From Eubacteriales bacterium (GTDB lineage: Bacteria; Bacillota_A; Clostridia; Christensenellales; Aristaeellaceae), in NCBI GenBank assembly GCA_030528845.1, contig JAUMYC010000144.1, positions 1 to 6,470 on the forward strand: 6,470 nucleotides of DNA. Reading direction: 5' to 3'. A program made the position numbers and the translations under genes. Positions 1 to 6,470 of this stretch are shown piece after piece. The number at the start of each line of letters is the position of its first letter. The stretch's first letter is position 1. The notes beneath the pieces were generated by a model. The model was not told the origin of the DNA, did no database searches, and saw only the letters and a list, made by a program, of their open reading frames with translations.

Positions 1-1250
<1,250 letters not shown>

Positions 1251-1361
1251 GGAAGGAGCGCGCGCGGCGCCATCCTTTAACGTATTTTTGTCCGCTCGGA
1301 GCGCGCAGGCGGCAGCCGCACGCCTCTTTTGCGCGCGATTCACGGGAACGTCACATTTGCC

Positions 1362-1370
1362 TGCTAAAAT
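1362..1370 (+). promoter_or_regulatory. Extended -10 promoter of the DUF1835 gene
   Basis: TGC followed by TAAAAT is an extended -10 element (TGn plus five of six -10 bases). No convincing -35 hexamer is visible at 16-18 bases upstream, as is common for extended -10 promoters. It would start transcription near 1377, about 35 bases before the ATG at 1412, and is followed by a purine-rich ribosome binding region (1395-1405). The same motif recurs ahead of the decarboxylase gene. Confidence 0.5.
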
Positions 1371-1411
1371 GCTGCTATGAAATTTGTTTCCGACGAGGGA
1401 GGGGGACGTTC

Positions 1412-2323
1412 ATGCTGGAGGTCGCGTTTTCGGAGAGCGTGGCCGGCGCGCTCAAATTTGCCGCCGGAAGAAAAAAGGGGCAGGCGATCGAGCAGGGGGC
1501 CGCAGCCGTGTTCTGCGACGACCCGGCAGAAAAGGAGCGCATCCTTGCTAAATTGCAGGAGCCGAAGACATGGCGGGGCGGCGAGCTGGACTGCCGGGCA
1601 AAGGACGTGGTCAGTCTGCATCTGCAGCTCGAATACGGGGATCTCTCCGCGCTGGAGACAGAGCCGGCCGTGCGTCTCGAGGCGCTGCAAAGCCTCTATG
1701 CCGAGTTTCCGGGCGTGCCGGAGGAGCTGATCCAAAGCGCGCAGAGTGCGCTGGAGAGCATCCTGAGCGCGCAGGAGATGCGCCTGTGGATCGGCGAGCA
1801 GGACGCGGGCGATATCATCGCCGCCTGCTGGCTTTGCCATATCCTGCGCGGCAGGAATGTGAAAATGCACGCGGTGTATCTTCCTGCGATCGAGCAAGAC
1901 GGCGATGCCGTCGTCCGCCACGCAGGCGCGGGAGATTTCGAGCCCGAGCGGCTGAGCCTTGAGGCCGAAAAAACGCATGGGCTCACGCCGGAGATGCAGC
2001 GCTACATGGCGAACCGCTTTTGCGAGCTCAAAGAGGAAAACGCTCCGCTGCGCGCCATGGTCAACGGTGCGGTGCTCTCCGTGCCGGAGGACCTCTACGA
2101 CCCCGCGCTGCGCGCCTGCGTGCCGGAGGGCGAATGCAAACTGGGGATGATCGTCGGCAGGGCGCTGGGCTCTCTGCGCGCCGTGGGCGACGACCTCCTG
2201 CGCGTGCGCGTGCGCCGCTGGATCGCCGAGGGCGTGCTGGAAGAGGTCTCTCCCGCACGCGATGAGAACCCTTATTCCGCCGTGGTGCGGCGCGGCCCGC
2301 GCTGGCACTGCGCGCAATCGTGA
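1412..2323 (+). CDS. DUF1835 / DUF3658 domain protein, function unknown
   Basis: This 303-residue soluble protein has no signal peptide or membrane segment. The N-terminal part (about 1-155) resembles DUF1835: it opens with a strand and helix of the type VAFSESVAGALKFA and has RLWIGEQDAGDIIAACWL near residues 124-141, the usual acidic-residue stretch of that family. The C-terminal part (about 190-280) resembles DUF3658, with ELKEENAPLRAMVNGAV (205-221), VPEDLYDP (224-231) and VGDDLLRVRVRRWIAEGVLE (258-277). The two domains are commonly found together in Firmicutes; no reaction is established for them to my knowledge. The ATG at 1412 follows a GAGGGAGGGGG stretch (1395-1405). The gene is divergent from nifJ and lies about 115 bases before the decarboxylase gene, which appears to have its own promoter, so a functional link is not implied. 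Family assignment is from remembered motifs; function is unknown. Confidence 0.85.
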   Translation: MLEVAFSESVAGALKFAAGRKKGQAIEQGAAAVFCDDPAEKERILAKLQEPKTWRGGELDCRAKDVVSLHLQLEYGDLSALETEPAVRLEALQSLYAEFPGVPEELIQSAQSALESILSAQEMRLWIGEQDAGDIIAACWLCHILRGRNVKMHAVYLPAIEQDGDAVVRHAGAGDFEPERLSLEAEKTHGLTPEMQRYMANRFCELKEENAPLRAMVNGAVLSVPEDLYDPALRACVPEGECKLGMIVGRALGSLRAVGDDLLRVRVRRWIAEGVLEEVSPARDENPYSAVVRRGPRWHCAQS

Positions 2324-2329
2324 ATGAAA

Positions 2330-2343
2330 AACGAAGATTCGTT
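2330..2343. promoter_or_regulatory. Palindrome upstream of the decarboxylase promoter, possible operator
   Basis: AACGAA-GA-TTCGTT is a perfect 6+2+6 dyad. It lies just after the stop codon of the DUF1835 gene and covers about -36 to -23 relative to the start point predicted from the -10 element at 2354-2359, where an activator or repressor could act. It is too short and lacks a T-run, so it is a poor terminator. It does not match the Firmicute LexA box (GAAC-N4-GTTC). The bound factor, if any, is unknown. Confidence 0.35.
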
Positions 2344-2350
2344 CGGATTG

Positions 2351-2359
2351 TGTTAAAAT
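2351..2359 (+). promoter_or_regulatory. Extended -10 promoter of the decarboxylase operon
   Basis: TGT followed by TAAAAT forms an extended -10 element; a -35 hexamer is not apparent. Transcription would start near 2366 and give an AT-rich leader of about 75 bases before the ATG at 2440. That leader contains two TATGG copies (2380-2384, 2391-2395), either of which could pair with CCATA (2416-2420) just before the ribosome binding site. The stretch stands out as AT-rich against its GC-rich surroundings, as expected for a promoter region. Confidence 0.5.
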
Positions 2360-2419
2360 GCGCGCAGACGGATATCAAATATGGCAAATTTATGGTATGC
2401 TGTATCCCGATATATCCAT

Positions 2420-2427
2420 AAGGAAGG
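2420..2427 (+). promoter_or_regulatory. Ribosome binding site that bears on the decarboxylase start
   Basis: AAGGAAGG lies directly against the ATG at 2428, with no spacing, but twelve bases before the in-frame ATG at 2440. The spacing favours 2440. If only the first AAGG (2420-2423) pairs, the 2428 ATG would have a tight four-base spacing, so the upstream start cannot be excluded. Confidence 0.5.
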
Positions 2428-2439
2428 ATGAATGACCCG

Positions 2440-3546
2440 ATGCAAGAGATGCTCCTGAATCTCAAGGCGCTTGCCGCCGAATGGCAGATGATCGTCATGT
2501 GGATCATCGGCGGCACGATGATCTATCTGGCCATCAAAAAGGAAATGGAACCGACGCTGCTGCTGCCCATGGGCTTCGGCGCGATCCTGACCAACCTGCC
2601 CTTCTCCGGCGCGGTGGAAACGCTGACCACTCTGTACAACGCCGGTATCGCCAACGAACTCTTCCCGCTGATCCTGTTCATCGGCATCGGCGCGATGATC
2701 GACTTCGGCCCGCTGCTCTCCAACCCGAAGATGCTGCTCTTCGGCGCGGCGGCGCAGTTTGGTATCTTCTTCACCCTGTCCATGGCCTGCCTGTTCGGCT
2801 TTGAGCTGACCGACGCGGCTTCCATCGCCATCATCGGCGCGGCCGACGGCCCGACCTCCATCGTCGTGGCCAACCACTACGGCACCAAGTATATCGGCGC
2901 CATCGTCGTGGCGGCCTATTCCTACATGGCGCTCGTGCCGATCGTGCAGCCCGCCTGCATCAAGCTGTGCACCACCAAGAAGGAACGCCGCATCCGCATG
3001 CCCTACAACCCCAAGTCCGTCTCCAAGACGACCCGCATCCTCTTCCCGATCCTCGTCACCATCATCGCCGGCATCGCCGCCCCCGCCTCCGTCGCGCTGG
3101 TCGGCTTCCTGATGTTCGGCAACCTCATCCGCGAATGCGGCGTGCTGGACAGCCTCTCCGAGACCGCGCAGAAGGTGCTGGCCAATCTGGTCACCATTTT
3201 CCTGGGCATCACCGTGGCCGTCAACATGAAGGCCGCCAACTTCCTCGCGCCCGAGACGCTGCTCATCCTGCTGCTGGGCCTTGTCGCCTTCGTGTTCGAC
3301 ACCTTCGGCGGCGTGTTCTTTGCCAAGTTCCTCAACCTGTTCTCCAAGAACAAGATCAACCCCATGGTCGGCGCGGCGGGCATCTCCGCCTTCCCGATGG
3401 CCTCGCGCATCGTGCATAAGATGGGCATTCAGGAAGACCCGCAGAACTTCCTGCTCATGCACGCCGCGGGCGCGAACGTCGCCGGTCAGATCGCTTCCGT
3501 CGTTGCGGGCGGCCTGATCATGTCCTTGATCAAGGTCGTGGGCTAA
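2440..3546 (+). CDS. Sodium ion-translocating decarboxylase, beta subunit
   Basis: This integral membrane subunit belongs to the biotin-dependent OadB/GcdB/MmdB family. It decarboxylates carboxybiotin and uses the energy to export Na+. The 368 residues are strongly hydrophobic with about nine membrane-crossing stretches, and the length is close to GcdB/MmdB types (shorter than Klebsiella OadB, about 433). Key residues are visible: Asp136 in IGAADGPTSI and Tyr162 in VAAYSYMALVPIVQP, spaced 26 apart as are D203 and Y229 in OadB, and Asn307 and Ser316 in NPMVGAAGISAFP, spaced nine apart as are N373 and S382. The N-terminal part has the typical YLAIKKEMEPTLLLPMGFGAILTN and FIGIGAMIDFGPLL. The ATG at 2440 is chosen on ribosome-binding-site spacing; an in-frame ATG at 2428 would add four residues. 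A small membrane-protein gene follows after 15 bases. No alpha or biotin-carrier gene is in the window, so the substrate (oxaloacetate, methylmalonyl-CoA, glutaconyl-CoA or malonate) cannot be told. Confidence 0.95.
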   Translation: MQEMLLNLKALAAEWQMIVMWIIGGTMIYLAIKKEMEPTLLLPMGFGAILTNLPFSGAVETLTTLYNAGIANELFPLILFIGIGAMIDFGPLLSNPKMLLFGAAAQFGIFFTLSMACLFGFELTDAASIAIIGAADGPTSIVVANHYGTKYIGAIVVAAYSYMALVPIVQPACIKLCTTKKERRIRMPYNPKSVSKTTRILFPILVTIIAGIAAPASVALVGFLMFGNLIRECGVLDSLSETAQKVLANLVTIFLGITVAVNMKAANFLAPETLLILLLGLVAFVFDTFGGVFFAKFLNLFSKNKINPMVGAAGISAFPMASRIVHKMGIQEDPQNFLLMHAAGANVAGQIASVVAGGLIMSLIKVVG

Positions 3547-3561
3547 AGGAGGATACACAGA

Positions 3562-3690
3562 ATGAACGTAAAGCTGTTTCTGGAAAGCCTGAAGTATATG
3601 GGCGAGGGGATGCTGGGCATCTTCATCGTCATGGGCATCATTTACGGCCTCATCGCCGCGCTCACCAAGATCGGCGCGAAGAAGGGCTGA
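3562..3690 (+). CDS. Small membrane protein, putative OadG-like minimal subunit of the decarboxylase
   Basis: This 42-residue gene starts at an ATG nine bases after a strong AAAGGAGG site (3545-3552), which overlaps the end of the beta-subunit gene. The layout is a short amphipathic N-terminus (MNVKLFLESLKYMGEGM), one membrane span at about residues 17-35 (leucine, isoleucine, methionine and glycine rich), and a basic tail ending AKKG, predicted to face the cytoplasm. Size, topology and the GEGMLGIFIVMGIIYG stretch resemble the gamma (OadG) or small delta-type subunits that help assemble Na+-pumping decarboxylases. It lacks the extended C-terminal domain of full OadG, with no histidine-rich zinc-binding tail and no biotin domain. 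Its position directly behind the beta subunit and ahead of the terminator supports membership of the same complex. The coding call is secure; the OadG-like role is inferred from context and topology. Confidence 0.8.
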   Translation: MNVKLFLESLKYMGEGMLGIFIVMGIIYGLIAALTKIGAKKG

Positions 3691-3711
3691 GATTCTTCCC
3701 CTGAGCGATAT

Positions 3712-3752
3712 AAACCCCCGCCGCAGAGCCGTTCTCTGCGGCGGGGGTTTTT
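3712..3752 (+). terminator. Rho-independent terminator, probably bidirectional
   Basis: A perfect 17-bp stem pairs AAACCCCCGCCGCAGAG (3712-3728) with its complement (3734-3750) around a five-base CCGTT loop and runs into TTTTT (3748-3752). It ends the decarboxylase operon 21 bases after the small gene's stop. On the reverse strand the stem is followed by TTTATAT and lies 18 bases beyond the stop of the convergent EEP gene, so it can serve both operons, though the U-run is better for the plus strand. Confidence 0.93.
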
Positions 3753-3769
3753 GTGTGTGCAAATGCTGC

Positions 3770-4513
3770 TTATGCAAATGTGATCTCCGCCAGCACGCCG
3801 TAATGGTCGCTCGGGCACAGGCCGGTCGCTGCGTTCGCCTTCGTGCCGAACAGGCGCGCATCGTCAAAGGAAAAGGGGGAGAAGCTGTCGCGCAGGTAGA
3901 TCCTGTCCATCGTCTTGGGCGCATAGGCGCGGTTTTTCCCCTGCCAGCGCGGGTTGGAGATCGTGTCCAGCGTCGGCGCGAAGGCGACGCCGTGCAGCGT
4001 GGCGAAATTCGCCGCCGCGTCCAGCCAGACCGGGTCGCTCTCTGTTCCGCGCAGCGAACGCAGCCCGGTCAGAAATCCGTGCACGCTGTCGCTCTCGCCG
4101 TTGAAATCGCCCAGCAGGAGCTGCCTGTCCGCCGAAACGCCCTGCAGAAAGCCTTCCAGAAAGACGATCTGCTCTTCCCTTTGCAGGATGCTGCGCCAGG
4201 GAAGGTGCGCGTTCGTGACCGAAAGGAACATGCCGTCCGCTTCGATCAGCACATGCAGCGCGTCCGCCCGGCCGAAGAGCCGTTCGCTTTGCAGGATGGG
4301 GAAGCGGCTGAGCAGCGCCAGCCCTTCGTCCTCGCCCTCGTATGGTTCATACGCCCCGTGCAGATACAGCCCGCGCGCGGCCTCGTAAAACGCGCGCGGG
4401 ACCTCCTGCAGGCCGATGATATCAGCCCCGCAGAGTACGATCTCCCGCAGCAGATCCTCTGTTCGCCCGGGCAGGCTTTCGTCGTTCCAGATGTTGTAGG
4501 TCGCGATCTTCAT
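3770..4513 (-). CDS. Endonuclease/exonuclease/phosphatase (EEP) family protein
   Basis: This 247-residue cytoplasmic metal-dependent phosphodiesterase belongs to the DNase I-like fold, whose members cut DNA or RNA, remove phosphates from inositol lipids, or split sphingomyelin. The whole catalytic set is visible in order: Asn7 in TYNIW, Glu37 in LQEV, His103 in NAHLPW, Asp136 and Asn138 in LGDFN, Asp203 in MDRIYL, and the closing Ser-Asp-His at 235-237 in PSDHYGV. The length is that of a single EEP domain with no signal peptide or extra domain, so the substrate cannot be told; a nucleic-acid substrate is suggested only by rmuC next door. The ATG overlaps the rmuC stop (ATGA at 4513-4510) and has AAGGAG ten bases upstream inside rmuC, pointing to translational coupling. 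It is the last gene of the minus-strand operon. The family is secure; exonuclease III-type activity is only one possibility. Confidence 0.9.
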   Translation of the reverse strand: MKIATYNIWNDESLPGRTEDLLREIVLCGADIIGLQEVPRAFYEAARGLYLHGAYEPYEGEDEGLALLSRFPILQSERLFGRADALHVLIEADGMFLSVTNAHLPWRSILQREEQIVFLEGFLQGVSADRQLLLGDFNGESDSVHGFLTGLRSLRGTESDPVWLDAAANFATLHGVAFAPTLDTISNPRWQGKNRAYAPKTMDRIYLRDSFSPFSFDDARLFGTKANAATGLCPSDHYGVLAEITFA

Positions 4514-5787
4514 TCGGCCTTGTCTCCTTCGGGCAGGGCGGCGGGATCCGGGTTTTCCACGTCGGCCAGCCGCCTGTTGATGGAGCGCGAACGGCTGAGC
4601 GCGCCGTCGAGCTCGCTCGAGGCCTGATCCAGCCGCCTGCGCGTCTTTTCGATGGCCTCGCCGAAGAGCAGGAATTCCTTGCGCACCGAGCCGAGCAGCG
4701 TCCAGACTTCGGCGCTGCGCTGTTCCACCGCGAGAGTGCGGAAGCCCATCTGCAGGCTCGTCAAAAGAGCGGTGAAGGTCGTCGGCCCGGCGGGGATCAC
4801 CCGCAGCGTGCGCTGCATCTGCTCGGCAAGGCCGGGCATGCGCATCGCCTCCGCAAAGAGGCCCTCCGTGGGCAGGAACATGATGGCGAAATCGGTGGTG
4901 TGCGGCGGGCGGATGTACTTGGAGGAGATGCGCTTGGCCTCTGTCATCAGCGCGCGGCCGAGCGCCGTCCGCGCCGCTTCAATGGCGGCGTTGTCGGCCT
5001 CCTGCGCCGCTGCGGTCAGCCGTTCGTAGTCCGCCTGCGGGAATTTGCTGTCGATCGGCAGCAGCACGCGGCCTTCGCCCGTGCCGGGCAGGAGGACGGC
5101 AAACTCCACGCGCTCGCTCGCGCCGCTTTCCACGGGCGTGTTGCGCAGAAACTGGCTCTCGCTCAGGTTTTCGGTGAGCAGCGCTTCCAGCCGTGCCTCG
5201 CCCCACGCGCCGCGCACGGTCACGTTCTGCAAAACGCGCCGGAGGTCGCCCACGCTGCCGGCGAGGTTCTGCATCTCGCCCAGTCCCTTGTATACGCGCT
5301 CGAGCTGATCGCTCACCTGTCGGAAGGATTCGCTCAGGCGCTTTTGCAGCGCGGTCTGCAATTGCTCGTCCACCGTCCGGTTGATCTTCTCCAGCCGCTG
5401 CTCGTTGGAGGCCTGCAGCTGGCGCAGGCGCTCGTCGATGGCGTTCTGCATGGCGATCTGCTGCTGCAGGGCGCTCTCGCGCAGGTCGCGGTTGAGCCGC
5501 TGCGTCTCCTGCGCGGCGCGGGACATGGTCTCGCTCGCCTGGCGGATGCGCTCCTCGTTGCCCTGCGCACTTTGCGAGAGCATGGCGGCAAGCGCGCCGA
5601 AGGAATCCTGCCGGGAGCGGGCTTCCTCGGCGATGCGCCCCTGCAGCGCCTTTTGCTCGCGCAGCATGCGTTTTTCAAACCTGCGGCGGCTTGCTGCCTG
5701 CAGGCAGGAAACGATGACCAGCGCTGCGCACAGGAGAAGCAGGATGGTCGTGTCCGGATTGATGGCGATCCATTCGATCATGTTCAT
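4510..5787 (-). CDS. rmuC: DNA recombination protein RmuC homologue
   Basis: RmuC is a predicted nuclease-fold protein; in E. coli, loss of rmuC raises recombination at inverted repeats. Its biochemical activity is poorly defined. This copy has 425 residues: an N-terminal membrane anchor at about 13-31 (ILLLLCAALVIVSCL), a long charged coiled coil at about 35-165, then the RmuC domain at about 170-390. Family hallmarks seen are VGDLRRVLQNVTVRGAWGE (179-197), LLPIDSKFPQADYERL (242-257), PPHTTDFAIMFLPTEGLFAE (294-313) and GPTTFTALLTSLQMGFRTLA (334-353). The C-terminal tail is short and acidic. The ATG at 5787 overlaps the TGA of the upstream flavoprotein gene by four bases and has GGAGG ten bases upstream, inside that gene; an in-frame Met3 is a possible alternative start. 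Its own stop overlaps the EEP gene, so it is the middle gene of a coupled operon. Confidence 0.95.
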   Translation of the reverse strand: MNMIEWIAINPDTTILLLLCAALVIVSCLQAASRRRFEKRMLREQKALQGRIAEEARSRQDSFGALAAMLSQSAQGNEERIRQASETMSRAAQETQRLNRDLRESALQQQIAMQNAIDERLRQLQASNEQRLEKINRTVDEQLQTALQKRLSESFRQVSDQLERVYKGLGEMQNLAGSVGDLRRVLQNVTVRGAWGEARLEALLTENLSESQFLRNTPVESGASERVEFAVLLPGTGEGRVLLPIDSKFPQADYERLTAAAQEADNAAIEAARTALGRALMTEAKRISSKYIRPPHTTDFAIMFLPTEGLFAEAMRMPGLAEQMQRTLRVIPAGPTTFTALLTSLQMGFRTLAVEQRSAEVWTLLGSVRKEFLLFGEAIEKTRRRLDQASSELDGALSRSRSINRRLADVENPDPAALPEGDKAE

Positions 5788-6470
5788 TTGGCCGCTCCCT
5801 CCTGCGCGGGCAGCACGCCTGCCAGCGCCTGCGCGCAGCGGATGCCGTCCACCGCAGCGGAGAGGATACCGCCTGCATAGCCCGCGCCCTCGCCGCAGGG
5901 ATAGAGCCCGGCGATCTCGCTCTGCATCCCCTTGCCGCGCAGGATGCGCACGGGGGAGGAGGAGCGCGTCTCCACGCCGGTCAAAACGGCGTCCGGCGCA
6001 GCAAAGCCGTGCAGCATCCTGTCGAGCTTGGGCAGAGCCTGCCGCATGGATTCATGCACGAATTCGGGCAAAACCTCGCTCATATCGCCCCAGATGACGC
6101 CGGGCTTGTAGCTCGGCTGCACGCCGCCTGCGCCGCTCGAGGGCGTTCTCTGCAGAAAATCGCCCACCAGCTGCGCGGGGGCGAAGTAATTCCCGCCGCC
6201 GAAGCGATAGGCCGCCTCTTCCCATTTTCTCTGAAAGCGTACGCCGGCCAGCACGTCGCCCTCGCCGAAATCCTCCGGATCTACGCCCACCAGCAGCGCG
6301 GCGTTGGCGTTTTCGCCGTCGCGCGCATAGGGGCTCATGCCGTTGGTGCACACGCGCCCTTCCTCGGAAGCCGCTGCGACGACCGTGCCGCCCGGGCACA
6401 TGCAGAAGGTGTACACGCCTCGTCCGTCCGCCACGCGCGTGTTGAGCTTGTAATCCGCCGCGCCGAGGCC
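5784..6470 (-). CDS. FAD-dependent dehydrogenase, COG2509 type, C-terminal part (cut by window edge)
   Basis: The frame is open from the right edge to the TGA at 5786-5784, giving 228 residues of a protein usually around 500 long; the N-terminal Rossmann FAD-binding motif lies outside. Seen in the visible part: GLGAADYKL (1-9), GVYTFCMCPGGTVV (18-31) with its conserved cysteines, NGMSPYARDGENANAAL, QRKWEEAAYRFGGGNYFAPAQ, PSYKPGVIWGDM, VETRSSSPVRI, and the C-terminal FAD-contact motif LYPCGEGAGYAGGILSAA. These are hallmarks of the poorly characterised COG2509 flavoproteins, which have no assigned substrate that I can name. A GTG at 6434 is in frame but is internal: conserved family sequence continues upstream of it to the edge. 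Its stop overlaps the rmuC start by four bases, so it is co-transcribed with rmuC and the EEP gene. Confidence 0.88.
   Translation of the reverse strand, partial: GLGAADYKLNTRVADGRGVYTFCMCPGGTVVAAASEEGRVCTNGMSPYARDGENANAALLVGVDPEDFGEGDVLAGVRFQRKWEEAAYRFGGGNYFAPAQLVGDFLQRTPSSGAGGVQPSYKPGVIWGDMSEVLPEFVHESMRQALPKLDRMLHGFAAPDAVLTGVETRSSSPVRILRGKGMQSEIAGLYPCGEGAGYAGGILSAAVDGIRCAQALAGVLPAQEGAAK

Noticed and set aside
1301..1336. Nested inverted repeat (GCGCGC...AGGCG...CGCCT-CTTTT-GCGCGC) that looks like a terminator on the plus strand
   Set aside because: No plus-strand gene lies upstream to be terminated, the inner stem is only five pairs with a nine-base loop, and simple GCGCGC runs are expected by chance in this GC-rich region.
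1364..2317. Minus-strand open frame of 317 codons opposite the DUF1835 gene
   Set aside because: It is a His/Arg/Ala-rich shadow translation; the plus strand has the promoter, ribosome binding site and recognisable domains.
2330..2347. Possible LexA (SOS) box near the decarboxylase promoter
   Set aside because: The dyad reads AACGAA-GA-TTCGTT and lacks the GAAC-N4-GTTC arrangement needed for the Firmicute LexA box.
2324..2350. Terminator after the DUF1835 gene
   Set aside because: The only stem is six pairs with a two-base centre and no U-run, so I do not call a terminator; read-through into the decarboxylase genes is possible.
3758..3780. Direct repeat TGCAAATG twice, seven bases apart, at the end of the EEP gene
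   Set aside because: Only eight bases long and partly inside the coding end; no further copies or matching mobile-element structure are seen.
2353..3924. Long minus-strand open frame (523 codons) opposite the decarboxylase genes
   Set aside because: Its product is low-complexity, rich in His, Asp, Glu, Gly and Arg, with no family resemblance. It arises because the GC-rich third positions of the real plus-strand gene remove stop codons from the antisense frame, and it runs through the terminator and into the EEP gene.
4900..5880. Plus-strand open frame of 326 codons opposite rmuC
   Set aside because: The product is a leucine- and alanine-rich mirror of the rmuC coiled coil, with no own start signals.

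Overview
The window (about 60% G+C by eye) looks like chromosomal DNA of an anaerobic, fermentative, Gram-positive-type bacterium, most likely a high-GC member of the Clostridia. The reasons are a pyruvate:ferredoxin oxidoreductase gene, a sodium-pumping decarboxylase beta subunit with a very small partner, a DUF1835/DUF3658 protein, strong AGGAGG-type ribosome binding sites, and a COG2509-type flavoprotein next to rmuC. The assignment is from gene content only; I cannot name a genus.

Layout. Positions 1-1129 (minus strand) hold the N-terminal third of nifJ, running off the left edge. It is read from a near-consensus sigma-A promoter at 1222-1250 and has a leader with a palindrome and a GC-rich hairpin. 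Divergently, on the plus strand, come a DUF1835/DUF3658 protein of unknown function (1412-2323), then the beta subunit of a Na+-translocating carboxylic-acid decarboxylase (about 2440-3546), then a 42-residue single-span membrane protein resembling a minimal OadG-type subunit (3562-3690). A perfect 17-bp-stem terminator (3712-3752) closes this side. From the right edge on the minus strand, three genes run towards the same terminator: the C-terminal part of a COG2509-type FAD-dependent dehydrogenase (5784 to edge), rmuC (4510-5787) and an endonuclease/exonuclease/phosphatase-family protein (3770-4513). Each of these overlaps the next by four bases (ATGA), so they form one translationally coupled operon.

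How the genes work together. nifJ and the decarboxylase fit anaerobic energy metabolism: PFOR turns pyruvate into acetyl-CoA and reduced ferredoxin, while the decarboxylase beta subunit couples decarboxylation of a carboxybiotin to Na+ export. Only the membrane part of the decarboxylase is present here; the carboxyltransferase and biotin-carrier subunits must be encoded elsewhere if the complex works. The minus-strand operon joins a flavoprotein of unknown substrate to two proteins related to nucleases or phosphodiesterases.

I see no phage genes, insertion sequences, CRISPR array, tRNA or rRNA. There is no clear sign of an undescribed system. The points most worth a second look are the two-gene decarboxylase unit with its tiny second gene, the structured nifJ leader, the palindrome and repeated extended -10 elements ahead of the plus-strand genes, and the coupled flavoprotein-RmuC-EEP operon.
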